From Ignavibacteriales bacterium (GTDB lineage: Bacteria; Bacteroidota; Ignavibacteria; UBA10030), in NCBI GenBank assembly GCA_016186715.1, contig JACPLA010000059.1, positions 1 through 38,199 of the forward strand: DNA of 38,199 nucleotides, read 5' to 3'. The position numbers and the translations under genes were made by a program. Shown in pieces: positions 26,811 through 34,428 of this stretch. Position 1 is the first letter of the stretch. Each line of letters starts with the position of its first letter. Under the pieces are notes generated by a model. The model was not told where the DNA came from and ran no database searches. It saw only the letters and a program-made list of their open reading frames with translations.

Positions 26811-27284
26811 TCAACCTGCTTTAACCTCCGGGGTTTTCTGCTCCTGGCCCTGATTGCGGGCGATGAACAGAAACGCGTCCGAGACAAACTCGGCCGAATT
26901 GGTCACAAACGACTCGGGGATGCCCTTCTTAAACTGATCGAACATAAAGGGATTTCCCCCCGCGGAAATGCTGCCGTTCGAATTAACGATGATCGACCGC
27001 GTGGCCCCCGAGCAGGTCATGTTCACCCGCGTCTTGACGTTGGGAAATTGGGCTTCGACGACCGGCTCGATGAGAACCGGATGACCCATGATCTTCATCG
27101 CTTCAATGCCGGTGCATTCAACGTCAACATTTTGAGTCTTCATGAAATTCAGACTCTCCAGAACGACCCGCTGCGTGATCGCAGAAACCTCCATGGCGAT
27201 CGTTCTCATGCGTTCCCGTTCAGCCGCAAACTTGTTCCATTCTTTCACCGCATTCATCAGTAAGGCTTTGGACGCTTCGTTCAT
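26811..27284 (-). CDS. Cytoplasmic protein of unknown function (157 aa)
   Basis: I do not recognise this family. The 157-residue product has no signal or membrane segment. It begins with a long helix (about 3-55: ASKALLMNAVKEWNKFAAERERMRTIAMEVSAI). A beta-rich middle with VECTGIEAMKIMGHPVLIEPVVEAQFPNVKTRVNMTCSG follows, then a final helix DQFKKGIPESFVTNSAEFVSDAFLFI and a charged tail. The helix-plus-sandwich layout could be a small effector or sensor fold. GGAGG lies 4 nt before ATG 27284, which I prefer to an in-frame start 30 codons upstream that lies in the hairpin-rich gap. It diverges from the lipoprotein gene at 27635 and shares a strand with uvrB, 71 nt away. Confidence 0.7.
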   Translation of the reverse strand: MNEASKALLMNAVKEWNKFAAERERMRTIAMEVSAITQRVVLESLNFMKTQNVDVECTGIEAMKIMGHPVLIEPVVEAQFPNVKTRVNMTCSGATRSIIVNSNGSISAGGNPFMFDQFKKGIPESFVTNSAEFVSDAFLFIARNQGQEQKTPEVKAG

Positions 27285-27368
27285 GGTTCCTCCGTGCCGA
27301 TATGGAACCACAATATACTGATTGCCAGGCTGTTTTTCAATGGAGGAGGTGTGTTGAAAACAAAGCAT

Positions 27369-27538
27369 TGTCATCCTAAGACTACGTTTCGGGCGCGGGA
27401 ACCTTCCGAAGGCTTAACCTTCGGAAGGTTATAACGAAATGAGGTAACACCTCATACGGGACAGAACCGAAAAACCATCAGGTTCTCCTCGAAAACCCCG
27501 ATCCGGGGAACAATTGCCATCCGGTAATTAGGATGTCA
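27369..27538. other. Nested hairpin cluster (structured RNA or palindromic repeat element)
   Basis: This fills most of the 350-nt gap between divergent genes. Outer arms TGTCATCCTAA (27369-27379) and TTAGGATGTCA (27528-27538) pair at 10 of 11 positions. Inside are four successive hairpins: a perfect 13-bp stem AACCTTCCGAAGG with a 5-nt loop (27400-27430), a perfect 7-bp stem ATGAGGT with a 3-nt loop (27439-27455), a 6-bp AGAACC/GGTTCT stem (27463-27486) and a 5-bp CCCCG/CGGGG stem (27496-27508). No U-run or ORF accompanies them. It may be a degenerate mobile element or a non-coding RNA; no known riboswitch class is recognised. Confidence 0.5.
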
Positions 27539-27599
27539 TACTATTTTGTGATTGAGGCTTTAAAAAAGAACTGTCATTGTGCTTGACCACGCTCAGAAC

Positions 27600-27628
27600 T
27601 TGCTTTCGGATCGATCCTTTGGTAATTT
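27600..27628 (+). promoter_or_regulatory. Candidate promoter giving a near-leaderless lipoprotein mRNA
   Basis: TTGCTT and TAATTT lie 17 nt apart, and the -10 box ends 6 nt before ATG 27635. Transcription would start at or next to the ATG, which has no SD. The alternative is that the true promoter lies further upstream. Confidence 0.35.
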
Positions 27629-27634
27629 GATGCA

Positions 27635-27967
27635 ATGCGAGCTTTCGGCTTTGGCGCAACCTTTCTTCTCAGTTTCTTTCTCTCCGCGTGTGAAGAAAAG
27701 GTCGACCACGCTCCCACTGAACGCGAAGAGCAATTGATAAAGGCCTCTGCCTCGCTGCTCGTGCTCCATGAGCGGTTCGGCCCCACGACGGCTCCCGACA
27801 GTATCCGGCTGTATCATCATCAACTCGACTCGATTCTTTCATCTCACGGGCTCACCAGGGAAGAATTCCGGCGGGAATTCGAAGGCCTGCTCGATTCACC
27901 GGAGCGGTTGAAAGCCCTTCTTCTGGAAATTTCAACAATTCTTCAGAAGGGGGTCGATCGCAAATAG
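27635..27967 (+). CDS. Small lipoprotein, DUF4296-like
   Basis: The product has 110 residues. A hydrophobic signal with the lipobox FLSA/Cys19 is followed by EEKVDHAPTE and a helical domain of about 75 residues with HHQLDSILSSHGLTREEFRREFEGLLDSPERLKALLLEISTILQ. The order (a central helix, a short turn with a helix-start Thr, then a segment of the type 'np..l..i') resembles DUF4296 lipoproteins of Bacteroidota, but the match is weak. The role is unknown. It precedes the S9 peptidase by 82 nt on the same strand. There is no SD, and the start may be near-leaderless. Confidence 0.7.
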   Translation: MRAFGFGATFLLSFFLSACEEKVDHAPTEREEQLIKASASLLVLHERFGPTTAPDSIRLYHHQLDSILSSHGLTREEFRREFEGLLDSPERLKALLLEISTILQKGVDRK

Positions 27968-28049
27968 CTCGTTTGCGGTTCGTGCAGGGAAGCGCTATCT
28001 TGTTTTCCCCTTTGTCTCCATTCCTCCATCGTTCTGAAGGAGAACCACC

Positions 28050-30731
28050 ATGAACCGTTTTTTTGCATTCGTTGCGCTTCTTGCGGGGGCTGCGTCCCTC
28101 CTCGTGGCCCAGCTGCCGCCATTGATCGATCGGGAGATCTTTTTCGGCGATCCTGAGATTTCCGCCGCGCGGATCTCACCGGACGGGAACTACATCACAT
28201 TCGTCAAGCCTTTCAACAACATCCGGAACATCTGGGTCAAGGAGCGAACCGAACCGTTCGAGAAAGCCAGACCCCTGACGGCGGACTCCCTCCGCCCCGT
28301 CACGGCATATTTCTGGTCGCATGATTCGCGCCTTGTCCTGTTCGTTCAGGACAAAGGCGGTGACGAGAACTTCCGCGTGTACGCGGTGGACCCAAACGCA
28401 ACCGCCGACCCTGTGCCTCCGGCCCGTGATCTCACGCCCCTGGAAAACGTCCGGGCGATCATTTACGACGTGCCCCGCGGATCTCCCAACGAGATCATCG
28501 TCGGCCTCAACGATCGCAACCCGCAACTCCACGACGTGCATCGCATCAATCTCACCACGGGCGAGCGAACGCTTCTCCGGAAGAACGAGGAGAACATCGC
28601 GGGATGGTCGACGGATCTGAAAGGGGAACTCCGTCTTGGAACCCGCGTGACGCAGGACGGAGGAACGGAAATCCTCAAGCTCGAGGGTGATGAGCTCGTC
28701 TCTGTCTATACCGTTACATCGGAGGAAAGCGCAGGACCAATTCGCTTCACGCCCGACGGGAATAGCTTCTATCTTGCCACCAACAAAGGTAAGGCCGACA
28801 AGATCCAGCTTGAACTGTACGATCTGAAGACGAGGAAAACCAAACTCGTGGAAAAAGATCCCGAGAACGAAGTGGACTTTGCCGGAGCTCTTTTCTCCGA
28901 TCAAACCGAGGAAATTCTTGCAACATATTACTTTGGCGACAGGCGGCGCACCTATCCCCGGCAGAAAGCCTTTGCCCGGGATTACGAACGGCTGAAGAAA
29001 GCGGTGCCTGAGGGAGAGACCGCCATCACCTCGATGACCGACGACGAAAGCGTATGGCTTGTGTCCGTGTCGCGCGACGTCGATCCCGGGTCCGTTTACG
29101 TGTTCGACCGCGCGGCCGGTACGGCAGAGCTGCTGTACCGCTCCAGGCCCAACCTCCCGAGCGAGCATCTCGCTCCGATGAAACCCGTCCGCTACAAGGC
29201 AAGAGACGGACTCACGATTCCGGCATATCTCACATTGCCGAAAGGCATCCCATCAAAAAAACTTCCGGTGGTCATGTTGATTCATGGCGGGCCCTGGAGC
29301 CGCGACACGTGGGGTTATGATGCTCTTGCGCAGTTCCTTGCAAATCGCGGCTATGCCGTCCTTCAGCCGAACTTCCGCGGTTCGGCGGGGTACGGAAAGA
29401 AATTCCTCAACGCCGGAAACAAGCAGTGGGGTACCGGCTCGATGCAACATGATATTACGGACGGCGTGAAGTATCTGATCAAGGAGGGAGTTGCCGATCC
29501 GAAACTGGTTGCCATCAGCGGCGGATCGTACGGAGGGTATGCAACCCTCGCAGGGCTGGCTTTCACACCCGATCTGTACGCGGCCGGCTTCGATATCGTC
29601 GGACCTTCCAATATTATCACGCTTCTCAATTCCATACCGCCCTACTGGGCGCCGATCCAAAAAATCTTTGCGGTCCGTGTCGGTGACAAAGACGATCCCA
29701 GGGATCGCAAAGTGCTTGAAGCGCAGTCGCCGTTGAATTCGGCAACAAAGATCAAGGCTCCGCTGTACGTGGTGCAGGGAGCAAACGATCCACGGGTGAA
29801 AAAAGCGGAATCCGATCAGATCGTCGCAGCGCTGCGCGAGCTTGGCCGCCAGGTTGAATACATGGTGGCTCCCGACGAGGGTCACGGGTTCCGCAACAAG
29901 GAAAACAGGCTGGCAATGTTCACGGCCATGGAGCACTTCCTGGCAAAGCATATCGGAGGCCGTATACAGGAATCGATCTCTCCGGATGTGAAACAGAAAC
30001 TCGACGCCATCACGATCGACATCAAAGCAGTCATAATGCCGAAGCGTGAGACAACCGATGAGCCGGCCCCCTCCGCTGCGTCGTTCGACGGAAACAGGAT
30101 TCAGGGATATGATGCCACGTATTCCACAAAGATGAACATGATGGGTCGTGAGATCGCACTCATGACAGCGCGAAGCGTTTCCAAGGCGACCCACGGGGGA
30201 AAAAGTGTTTGGCGAATCATCGACCAGACGACCGGTCCGATGGGCTCCGGCGGCGATACCCTTGATGTCGATGCAGCCACTCTGCTTCCAGTGCGGCGGT
30301 CGGTCAGTCAGGGAATGGGATCGATCGCACTCAACTTCACATCAGATGCCGTGGAAGGAACAATTTCGGGCCCCGGCATGTCGATGCCTGTCAATATCGA
30401 GCTGTCACAACCTGTTCTGACCGACGGAGCCGGGACCGAGGTTGCGGTCAGTTCTCTTCCGCTGAAGGAGGGCTACACAACAACGATCTACACGCTTGAT
30501 ATCATGGGCGGAAAGGCAAAGGCATTCACGCTGCGTGTAACAGGTTCGGAACAGGTCACCGTCACCGCGGGCACGTTCGATGCTTATCGTGTTGAGTTGA
30601 CGCCCCAGGGTGATGAGGATGGCGGAATGGTGACGTGGATCGGAAAGGAGAACAAGCGAACGGTGAAAGTGGAAGCAAAACTCCCGGCGCAAATGGGAGG
30701 AGGAACGGCGATGGGTGAGCTTGTCAAGTAG
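28050..30731 (+). CDS. S9 family prolyl-oligopeptidase-like peptidase with C-terminal DUF3108-like domain
   Basis: This 893-residue protein has a signal peptide (about 1-20), a beta-propeller with ISPDG and RFTPDG blades (about 30-370), and an alpha/beta-hydrolase domain (about 380-640). The catalytic triad is Ser493 (GGSYGGY), Asp580 (GANDPR) and His612 (EGHGF). Such enzymes cleave short peptides in the periplasm. Typical relatives end near residue 640-660. Here about 210 more residues follow, beginning YDATYSTKMNMMG and including a late 'G.E.V.V.AGTFDAYRVE' pattern like the DUF3108 beta-barrel. The fusion is unusual, and its purpose is unknown. AAGGAG lies 7 nt before ATG 28050. A 7-bp palindrome sits just downstream without a U-run. 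Confidence 0.93.
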   Translation: MNRFFAFVALLAGAASLLVAQLPPLIDREIFFGDPEISAARISPDGNYITFVKPFNNIRNIWVKERTEPFEKARPLTADSLRPVTAYFWSHDSRLVLFVQDKGGDENFRVYAVDPNATADPVPPARDLTPLENVRAIIYDVPRGSPNEIIVGLNDRNPQLHDVHRINLTTGERTLLRKNEENIAGWSTDLKGELRLGTRVTQDGGTEILKLEGDELVSVYTVTSEESAGPIRFTPDGNSFYLATNKGKADKIQLELYDLKTRKTKLVEKDPENEVDFAGALFSDQTEEILATYYFGDRRRTYPRQKAFARDYERLKKAVPEGETAITSMTDDESVWLVSVSRDVDPGSVYVFDRAAGTAELLYRSRPNLPSEHLAPMKPVRYKARDGLTIPAYLTLPKGIPSKKLPVVMLIHGGPWSRDTWGYDALAQFLANRGYAVLQPNFRGSAGYGKKFLNAGNKQWGTGSMQHDITDGVKYLIKEGVADPKLVAISGGSYGGYATLAGLAFTPDLYAAGFDIVGPSNIITLLNSIPPYWAPIQKIFAVRVGDKDDPRDRKVLEAQSPLNSATKIKAPLYVVQGANDPRVKKAESDQIVAALRELGRQVEYMVAPDEGHGFRNKENRLAMFTAMEHFLAKHIGGRIQESISPDVKQKLDAITIDIKAVIMPKRETTDEPAPSAASFDGNRIQGYDATYSTKMNMMGREIALMTARSVSKATHGGKSVWRIIDQTTGPMGSGGDTLDVDAATLLPVRRSVSQGMGSIALNFTSDAVEGTISGPGMSMPVNIELSQPVLTDGAGTEVAVSSLPLKEGYTTTIYTLDIMGGKAKAFTLRVTGSEQVTVTAGTFDAYRVELTPQGDEDGGMVTWIGKENKRTVKVEAKLPAQMGGGTAMGELVK

Positions 30732-30819
30732 TTGAGTTTGGATTCTCTCGCTCGGAATGCCATTCCGACCGAAAAAACTTTTCAAAATCTACAACGGAGA
30801 GGCGTCTGAGGAGGCTCGA

Positions 30820-31152
30820 CTACGAGAAATAGTAGGGCTTAAGTTGGCTTCCCAGATAGCGGACGACTGCACCAACTACGCCGATGTCGTCGAGATACCC
30901 GACCACAGGGGCAAAATCAGGAATGGAATCGACGGGGATAATGAAATAGAGCAGCGCCGCAACCACCAGACTCTTCTTCGCCCAATGAACACCAGGGTCT
31001 GACATGTAGCGGAAAAGGGCCAGGACATCGATTGCAAACCGGAGTCCGCGTCCGATCTGCTTCAGCTTTTCCTCAATCCGCTCGTTAATGAAAACGGAGC
31101 TCTCCTCGAAGTCCCGCTCGCTCGATATGACTGTTCCAACGGACATTTTCAT
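30820..31152 (-). CDS. DUF1232 (YkvA family) membrane-associated protein
   Basis: This 110-residue protein has a charged helical start and then the DUF1232 core: a helix followed by the signature LYFIIPVDSIPDFAPVVGYLDDIGVVGAVV, in which PxDxIPD and GYLDD are the family marks. These proteins are small, membrane-associated, and of unknown function. The gene lies 9 nt after a 41-codon ORF that in turn follows purM by 3 nt, so it is probably the tail of a purM transcript. ATG 31152 begins MKM; ATG 31146 is an equally possible start. It converges on the S9 gene. Confidence 0.85.
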   Translation of the reverse strand: MKMSVGTVISSERDFEESSVFINERIEEKLKQIGRGLRFAIDVLALFRYMSDPGVHWAKKSLVVAALLYFIIPVDSIPDFAPVVGYLDDIGVVGAVVRYLGSQLKPYYFS

Positions 31153-31161
31153 TTCAAGATA

Positions 31162-31287
31162 TTAATCTCCGCCGCCGACTTCAATCCTGACGATGTCGGT
31201 GGCGACCTGTAACCCACGGGCACTGATCATCACCGCCGCGGGAAGGATCAGTTGGACGGCATCGATGACGGAGATTCCTTCGGTCAT
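31162..31287 (-). CDS. Small ORF (41 aa) between purM and the DUF1232 gene
   Basis: ATG 31287 begins 3 nt after the purM stop, and its TAA ends 9 nt before the DUF1232 start. The product MTEGISVIDAVQLILPAAV... has a hydrophobic helix (about residues 8-22) and a Gly-rich acidic end (VGGGD). It is not part of a longer ORF. The close fit between two genes of the same strand suggests translational coupling, but there is no strong SD and no homolog is recalled, so it may be spurious. Confidence 0.35.
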   Translation of the reverse strand: MTEGISVIDAVQLILPAAVMISARGLQVATDIVRIEVGGGD

Positions 31288-31290
31288 GTC

Positions 31291-32307
31291 TCACACCCTG
31301 ACGATTTCACCCATGACAAACGGCTTCTCTTTTTTCTTTTTGAGTGCGGCGACAAGCCGGTCTGCTGTCGAAGGAGAAGCAACAAGAATAAGTCCCACCC
31401 CGAGATTGAATGTACGCCGCATGTCGTCTTCCGGAACGTTCCCGGTTGTCTGAATGAGACGAAAGAGCGCCGGACGTTCCCAGGAATTCCAGTCGATCTT
31501 CAAACCGAGACCCTTCGGCACGATCCTCATCGTGTTTCCTTCAATGCCGCCCCCTGTGATGTGAGAGAGTCCTCTGATTTCTCTCCGCGACAGCAAAGGA
31601 TACACGCTCTTGAAGTATGAGCGATGGATCCACATCAAGGCGTCGCCCAAAGTGGTCCCCAAATCCTGAAAGTATTCATTGATGGAGAATCGCTCCAGGA
31701 GAACCTTCCTGGCGAGCGAGTAGCCGTTCGTGTGGAGACCCGACGAGGGAAGTCCGATCAGGACATCTCCCTTTTTGATGTTTTTCCCGTTGATGATCTT
31801 CCCCTCGTCGACGACACCGACAATCGTGCCTGCAACGTCGTACTCTCCGTCACTGTAGAGACCCGGCATTTCCGCAGTTTCTCCTCCGATCAGAGAGCAA
31901 CCGTTCTCCCTGCAGGCCCTGACAAAACCTCCGACGAGTTTTTCTCCCACATTGGGGGAGAGCCGACCGGTCGCAAAGTAGTCGACAAAGTACAACGGCT
32001 TTGCACCGCAGGCGAGGATATCGTTGACACAATGATTCACAAGATCCTGACCCACGGTATGATGGCGCCCCATTGCAAACGCCACTTTCAGTTTCGTTCC
32101 CACCCCGTCGACACTCGTCACCAGCACCGGGCGCCGGATTCCTTTGAATGACGCCCGGTAGAATGCGCCGAACATACCGATGTCGGACATGACATTCTTG
32201 CCGAAGGTCGAGCGAACCAGAGATTTGATCCGGCGAACCGTTTCCTCACCGGCCCCAAGATCGACTCCGGAATCTTTGTAGGTCGTCGTGTTTGGTTGTT
32301 CAGACAT
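31291..32307 (-). CDS. purM: Phosphoribosylformylglycinamidine cyclo-ligase
   Basis: PurM (AIR synthetase) closes the imidazole ring of FGAM with ATP in purine synthesis. The 338-residue length fits. Landmarks are SVDGVGTKLKVAF, DLVNHCVNDILACGAKPLYFVDY, GGFVRACRENGCSLIGGETAEMPGLY and HITGGGIEGNTMRIVPKG; the first two form the ATP and metal site. A candidate promoter places the mRNA start only a few nt before ATG 32307, which has no SD. It diverges from the FAH-family gene across a 138-nt region. Confidence 0.97.
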   Translation of the reverse strand: MSEQPNTTTYKDSGVDLGAGEETVRRIKSLVRSTFGKNVMSDIGMFGAFYRASFKGIRRPVLVTSVDGVGTKLKVAFAMGRHHTVGQDLVNHCVNDILACGAKPLYFVDYFATGRLSPNVGEKLVGGFVRACRENGCSLIGGETAEMPGLYSDGEYDVAGTIVGVVDEGKIINGKNIKKGDVLIGLPSSGLHTNGYSLARKVLLERFSINEYFQDLGTTLGDALMWIHRSYFKSVYPLLSRREIRGLSHITGGGIEGNTMRIVPKGLGLKIDWNSWERPALFRLIQTTGNVPEDDMRRTFNLGVGLILVASPSTADRLVAALKKKKEKPFVMGEIVRV

Positions 32308-32318
32308 AGCGACCCCAA

Positions 32319-32347
32319 AAGATACTTCTTTTTGTCAGCTTGAACAA
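32319..32347 (-). promoter_or_regulatory. Candidate promoter for purM with very short leader
   Basis: On the - strand TTGTTC (32347-32342) and TATCTT (32324-32319) are 17 nt apart. The start would fall about 4-6 nt before ATG 32307. Confidence 0.45.
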
Positions 32348-32384
32348 CTTCATTTTCCGACGGTGGGTTTCAAAGAAGGGTTTC

Positions 32385-32413
32385 TTGCACCTCACGCCCG
32401 GCATGGTTATATT
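32385..32413 (+). promoter_or_regulatory. Sigma70-type promoter for the FAH-family operon
   Basis: TTGCAC and TATATT are separated by 17 nt. The start would be near 32420, about 26 nt before ATG 32446. It is divergent from the purM promoter, 38 nt away. Confidence 0.6.
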
Positions 32414-32445
32414 GGGAGGTCTCTTTGGATCTCATGATCTGAATC

Positions 32446-33123
32446 ATGCCGATTGTCTCCCTCAGAGGTACTCAAAAGCCGTTTACCGTCTCAAAGATCA
32501 TCTGTGTCGGACGCAACTATGCCGAACACGCGAAAGAAATGAAAGTCGATCTTCCGACTGTGCCGGTTCTTTTTCTGAAACCACCGAGCGCGATCATTCG
32601 CGAGGGCGAGGACATTATCATTCCTCCGATTTCGCGCGAAGTACATCACGAGGTTGAAATGACCGTGCTCCTGGGGCAAGGAGGAAAGAACATCCCGGCC
32701 GAAACCGCCTTGGAACATGTTGCCGGGTTCGGCGTAGGACTCGATATGACTTTGCGCGACGTGCAGACCGAAGCAAAGAAGAAGGGACTGCCGTGGACGC
32801 TGGCAAAGGGATTCGACACGTCGGCCCCACTCTCGGAATTCGCCCCGGCGGGCTCTGTTGCTGATCCCCACAGCCTGCAAATTCAACTAGCGGTCAACGG
32901 CGCCGTGCGTCAGAAAGGGAACACGGCGGATTTCATTTTCAGACTTGATCGGCTCTTATCGCTCATTTCCACTTACTTCACCCTTGAGGCAGGAGACGTC
33001 ATTTTTACCGGGACCCCGGAGGGAGTTGCGCAGGTCGCTGCGGGCGACACACTGGAGGCCCGCCTCTTGGACTCCAGAGGGTCAACGCTGGCATCAATCA
33101 GGGTCGGCGTCCGGGAACAATGA
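32446..33123 (+). CDS. Fumarylacetoacetate hydrolase (FAH) family protein
   Basis: This 225-residue protein has the FAH C-terminal fold: KIICVGRNYAEHAKEM at the start, FLKPPSAIIREGE, metal-binding Glu residues in HHEVEMTVLLG, the Asp of GLDMTLRDVQ, KGFDTSAPL, and the GDVIFTGTPEGVA loop. The family cleaves or decarboxylates beta-keto and acylpyruvate substrates; the short length fits acylpyruvase/YcgM-like or oxaloacetate-decarboxylase-type enzymes. The true substrate is not evident. A stop codon in frame just upstream fixes ATG 32446. Its last bases overlap the next start as ATGA, so translation is coupled. Confidence 0.92.
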   Translation: MPIVSLRGTQKPFTVSKIICVGRNYAEHAKEMKVDLPTVPVLFLKPPSAIIREGEDIIIPPISREVHHEVEMTVLLGQGGKNIPAETALEHVAGFGVGLDMTLRDVQTEAKKKGLPWTLAKGFDTSAPLSEFAPAGSVADPHSLQIQLAVNGAVRQKGNTADFIFRLDRLLSLISTYFTLEAGDVIFTGTPEGVAQVAAGDTLEARLLDSRGSTLASIRVGVREQ

Positions 33124-33497
33124 CAAAACTGCAGCGATTCTTCAGCAATTACCGGAATGCTCTCCTTGCGTGGGCTGCCATTGCCGTCCTGGTGGTCCTG
33201 GGATTCGAACTGGGGGTCAACAAGACCATTATTGGATTTGTTGTTCTGATTGTGGGCCTGATCGGGCAGGCCTTTGCGGCCCTCACGGCCTGGATCGCCT
33301 TGATTCCTCTTGTCGGCCCCCTCATTGCAAAAGTCCTCAGTCTCCCGTTTTTCTGGCTTCTGAACGGCATCGGCTACCTGGCCTCGGTTGTCGCCATCAA
33401 ACAGGGCTATACGAGAGACGTCGTCAACTACAGGGTTCTGACCATTACCCTCCTGATCGGGGTCACCATCGGGTACATTCTCGGCAGAGTGATCTGA
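33120..33497 (+). CDS. Small integral membrane protein of unknown function
   Basis: The product has 125 residues, strongly hydrophobic, with about four helices (13-30, 37-60, 62-88 and 104-122), short loops and a charged YRN start. I do not recognise the family. Its ATG overlaps the FAH stop (ATGA), so it is translated with the hydrolase. It sits between that enzyme and a ParA-like ATPase, with 112 nt to the latter's start. Its role cannot be inferred from the motifs. Confidence 0.8.
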   Translation: MTKLQRFFSNYRNALLAWAAIAVLVVLGFELGVNKTIIGFVVLIVGLIGQAFAALTAWIALIPLVGPLIAKVLSLPFFWLLNGIGYLASVVAIKQGYTRDVVNYRVLTITLLIGVTIGYILGRVI

Positions 33498-33609
33498 AAC
33501 ACTCTTCGACGCGGTTCCCTTTGCATTTGTGATGGGGGAATTGTATTTTCGAAACCGAAACCTTCCGTTCAACACGTCGTTCAACGTTCTTCATCCTCCC
33601 GGAGAACCG

Positions 33610-34419
33610 ATGGGTAAAATTGTCGCCGTTGCCATTCCTAAGGGCGGGGTCGGAAAAACCACCACCGCCGTCAATCTTGCCGCGTCCCTGGCAGTGTTAG
33701 AAAAACGGACGCTCCTCATCGACACCGATCCCTTCGGCGCATGCAGCCTCTCCCTCGGGTTTACCAAAGAGAAGACACACGGCGGGTTGTTTGAAGTGTT
33801 CAACTTCACCCATTCGATGGCCCAGGTCATTCACCGGACTGAAATCGCGTTCCTCGATTTCATTCCTTCAAACGTTCATTCGGCCCAGATGGAAGAACGG
33901 TATATGAAGCTGGCCGAGAACAGAACAATCCTGAAGAACTCTCTTCGCCCCATTGTTCCACATTACGACTACCTCATTCTCGATTGCCCGCCGTTCCTGC
34001 GCGGACTCACAACAAACGCACTCACGTGCGCCGATTCGACGCTGGTTCCTCTGAAGTCCGGCCACTTTTCCCTCGACGCTATCGACAGGCTTGTGAAGTA
34101 CATCGACTGGATCCACGAGGTGGCAAACAAGACGCTTGAGTTCGAAGGGATTCTGCAGACGATGTATGAACCGAACACCAAGGTCACGGACATCACCGAA
34201 CGGGAACTAAAGCTCCGCTTCCGCAAACACATGCTGCAAACGGTGATTCCGAAAAATACACAGCTGGTTGAAGCATCGTTTTACGGGAAGCCCGCGATTC
34301 TCTTCAACGCCAATTCCAGGGGGACTCTGGCGTACCTCCAACTCGCCCGCGAAATAATCGGAAAGAACCAGACAGTTCTGCAGCCCGCGATCGCGGAAAT
34401 TCAGGGACAAACCGGATAA
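33610..34419 (+). CDS. Orphan ParA/MinD-like ATPase
   Basis: This 269-residue protein has the deviant Walker A loop KGGVGKTTT (Lys11, Lys16), the Walker A' segment IDTDPFGA and the Walker B region DYLILDCPP, the hallmarks of ParA-family ATPases that dimerise on ATP. The first Asp of DTDP is followed by Pro-Phe-Gly-Ala instead of the usual DPQGN, so it is a diverged branch. There is no ParB or parS nearby, and the next gene is an M23 peptidase 9 nt away, so it may position an envelope complex rather than a plasmid. ATG 33610 is preferred (CGGAG SD, Walker loop at the start); the frame extends upstream to 33529 without family resemblance. Confidence 0.9.
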   Translation: MGKIVAVAIPKGGVGKTTTAVNLAASLAVLEKRTLLIDTDPFGACSLSLGFTKEKTHGGLFEVFNFTHSMAQVIHRTEIAFLDFIPSNVHSAQMEERYMKLAENRTILKNSLRPIVPHYDYLILDCPPFLRGLTTNALTCADSTLVPLKSGHFSLDAIDRLVKYIDWIHEVANKTLEFEGILQTMYEPNTKVTDITERELKLRFRKHMLQTVIPKNTQLVEASFYGKPAILFNANSRGTLAYLQLAREIIGKNQTVLQPAIAEIQGQTG

Positions 34420-34428
34420 CAAGGAGTA

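Noticed and set aside
30752-30768. The palindrome TCGGAATGCCATTCCGA after the S9 gene as a terminator
   Set aside because: The stem is 7 bp and AT-containing, and no U-run follows it; at most it is a weak bidirectional element.
33610-34419. Plasmid or phage partition locus
   Set aside because: There is no ParB, parS-like repeat, replication gene or integrase; neighbouring genes are chromosomal envelope and metabolic genes.
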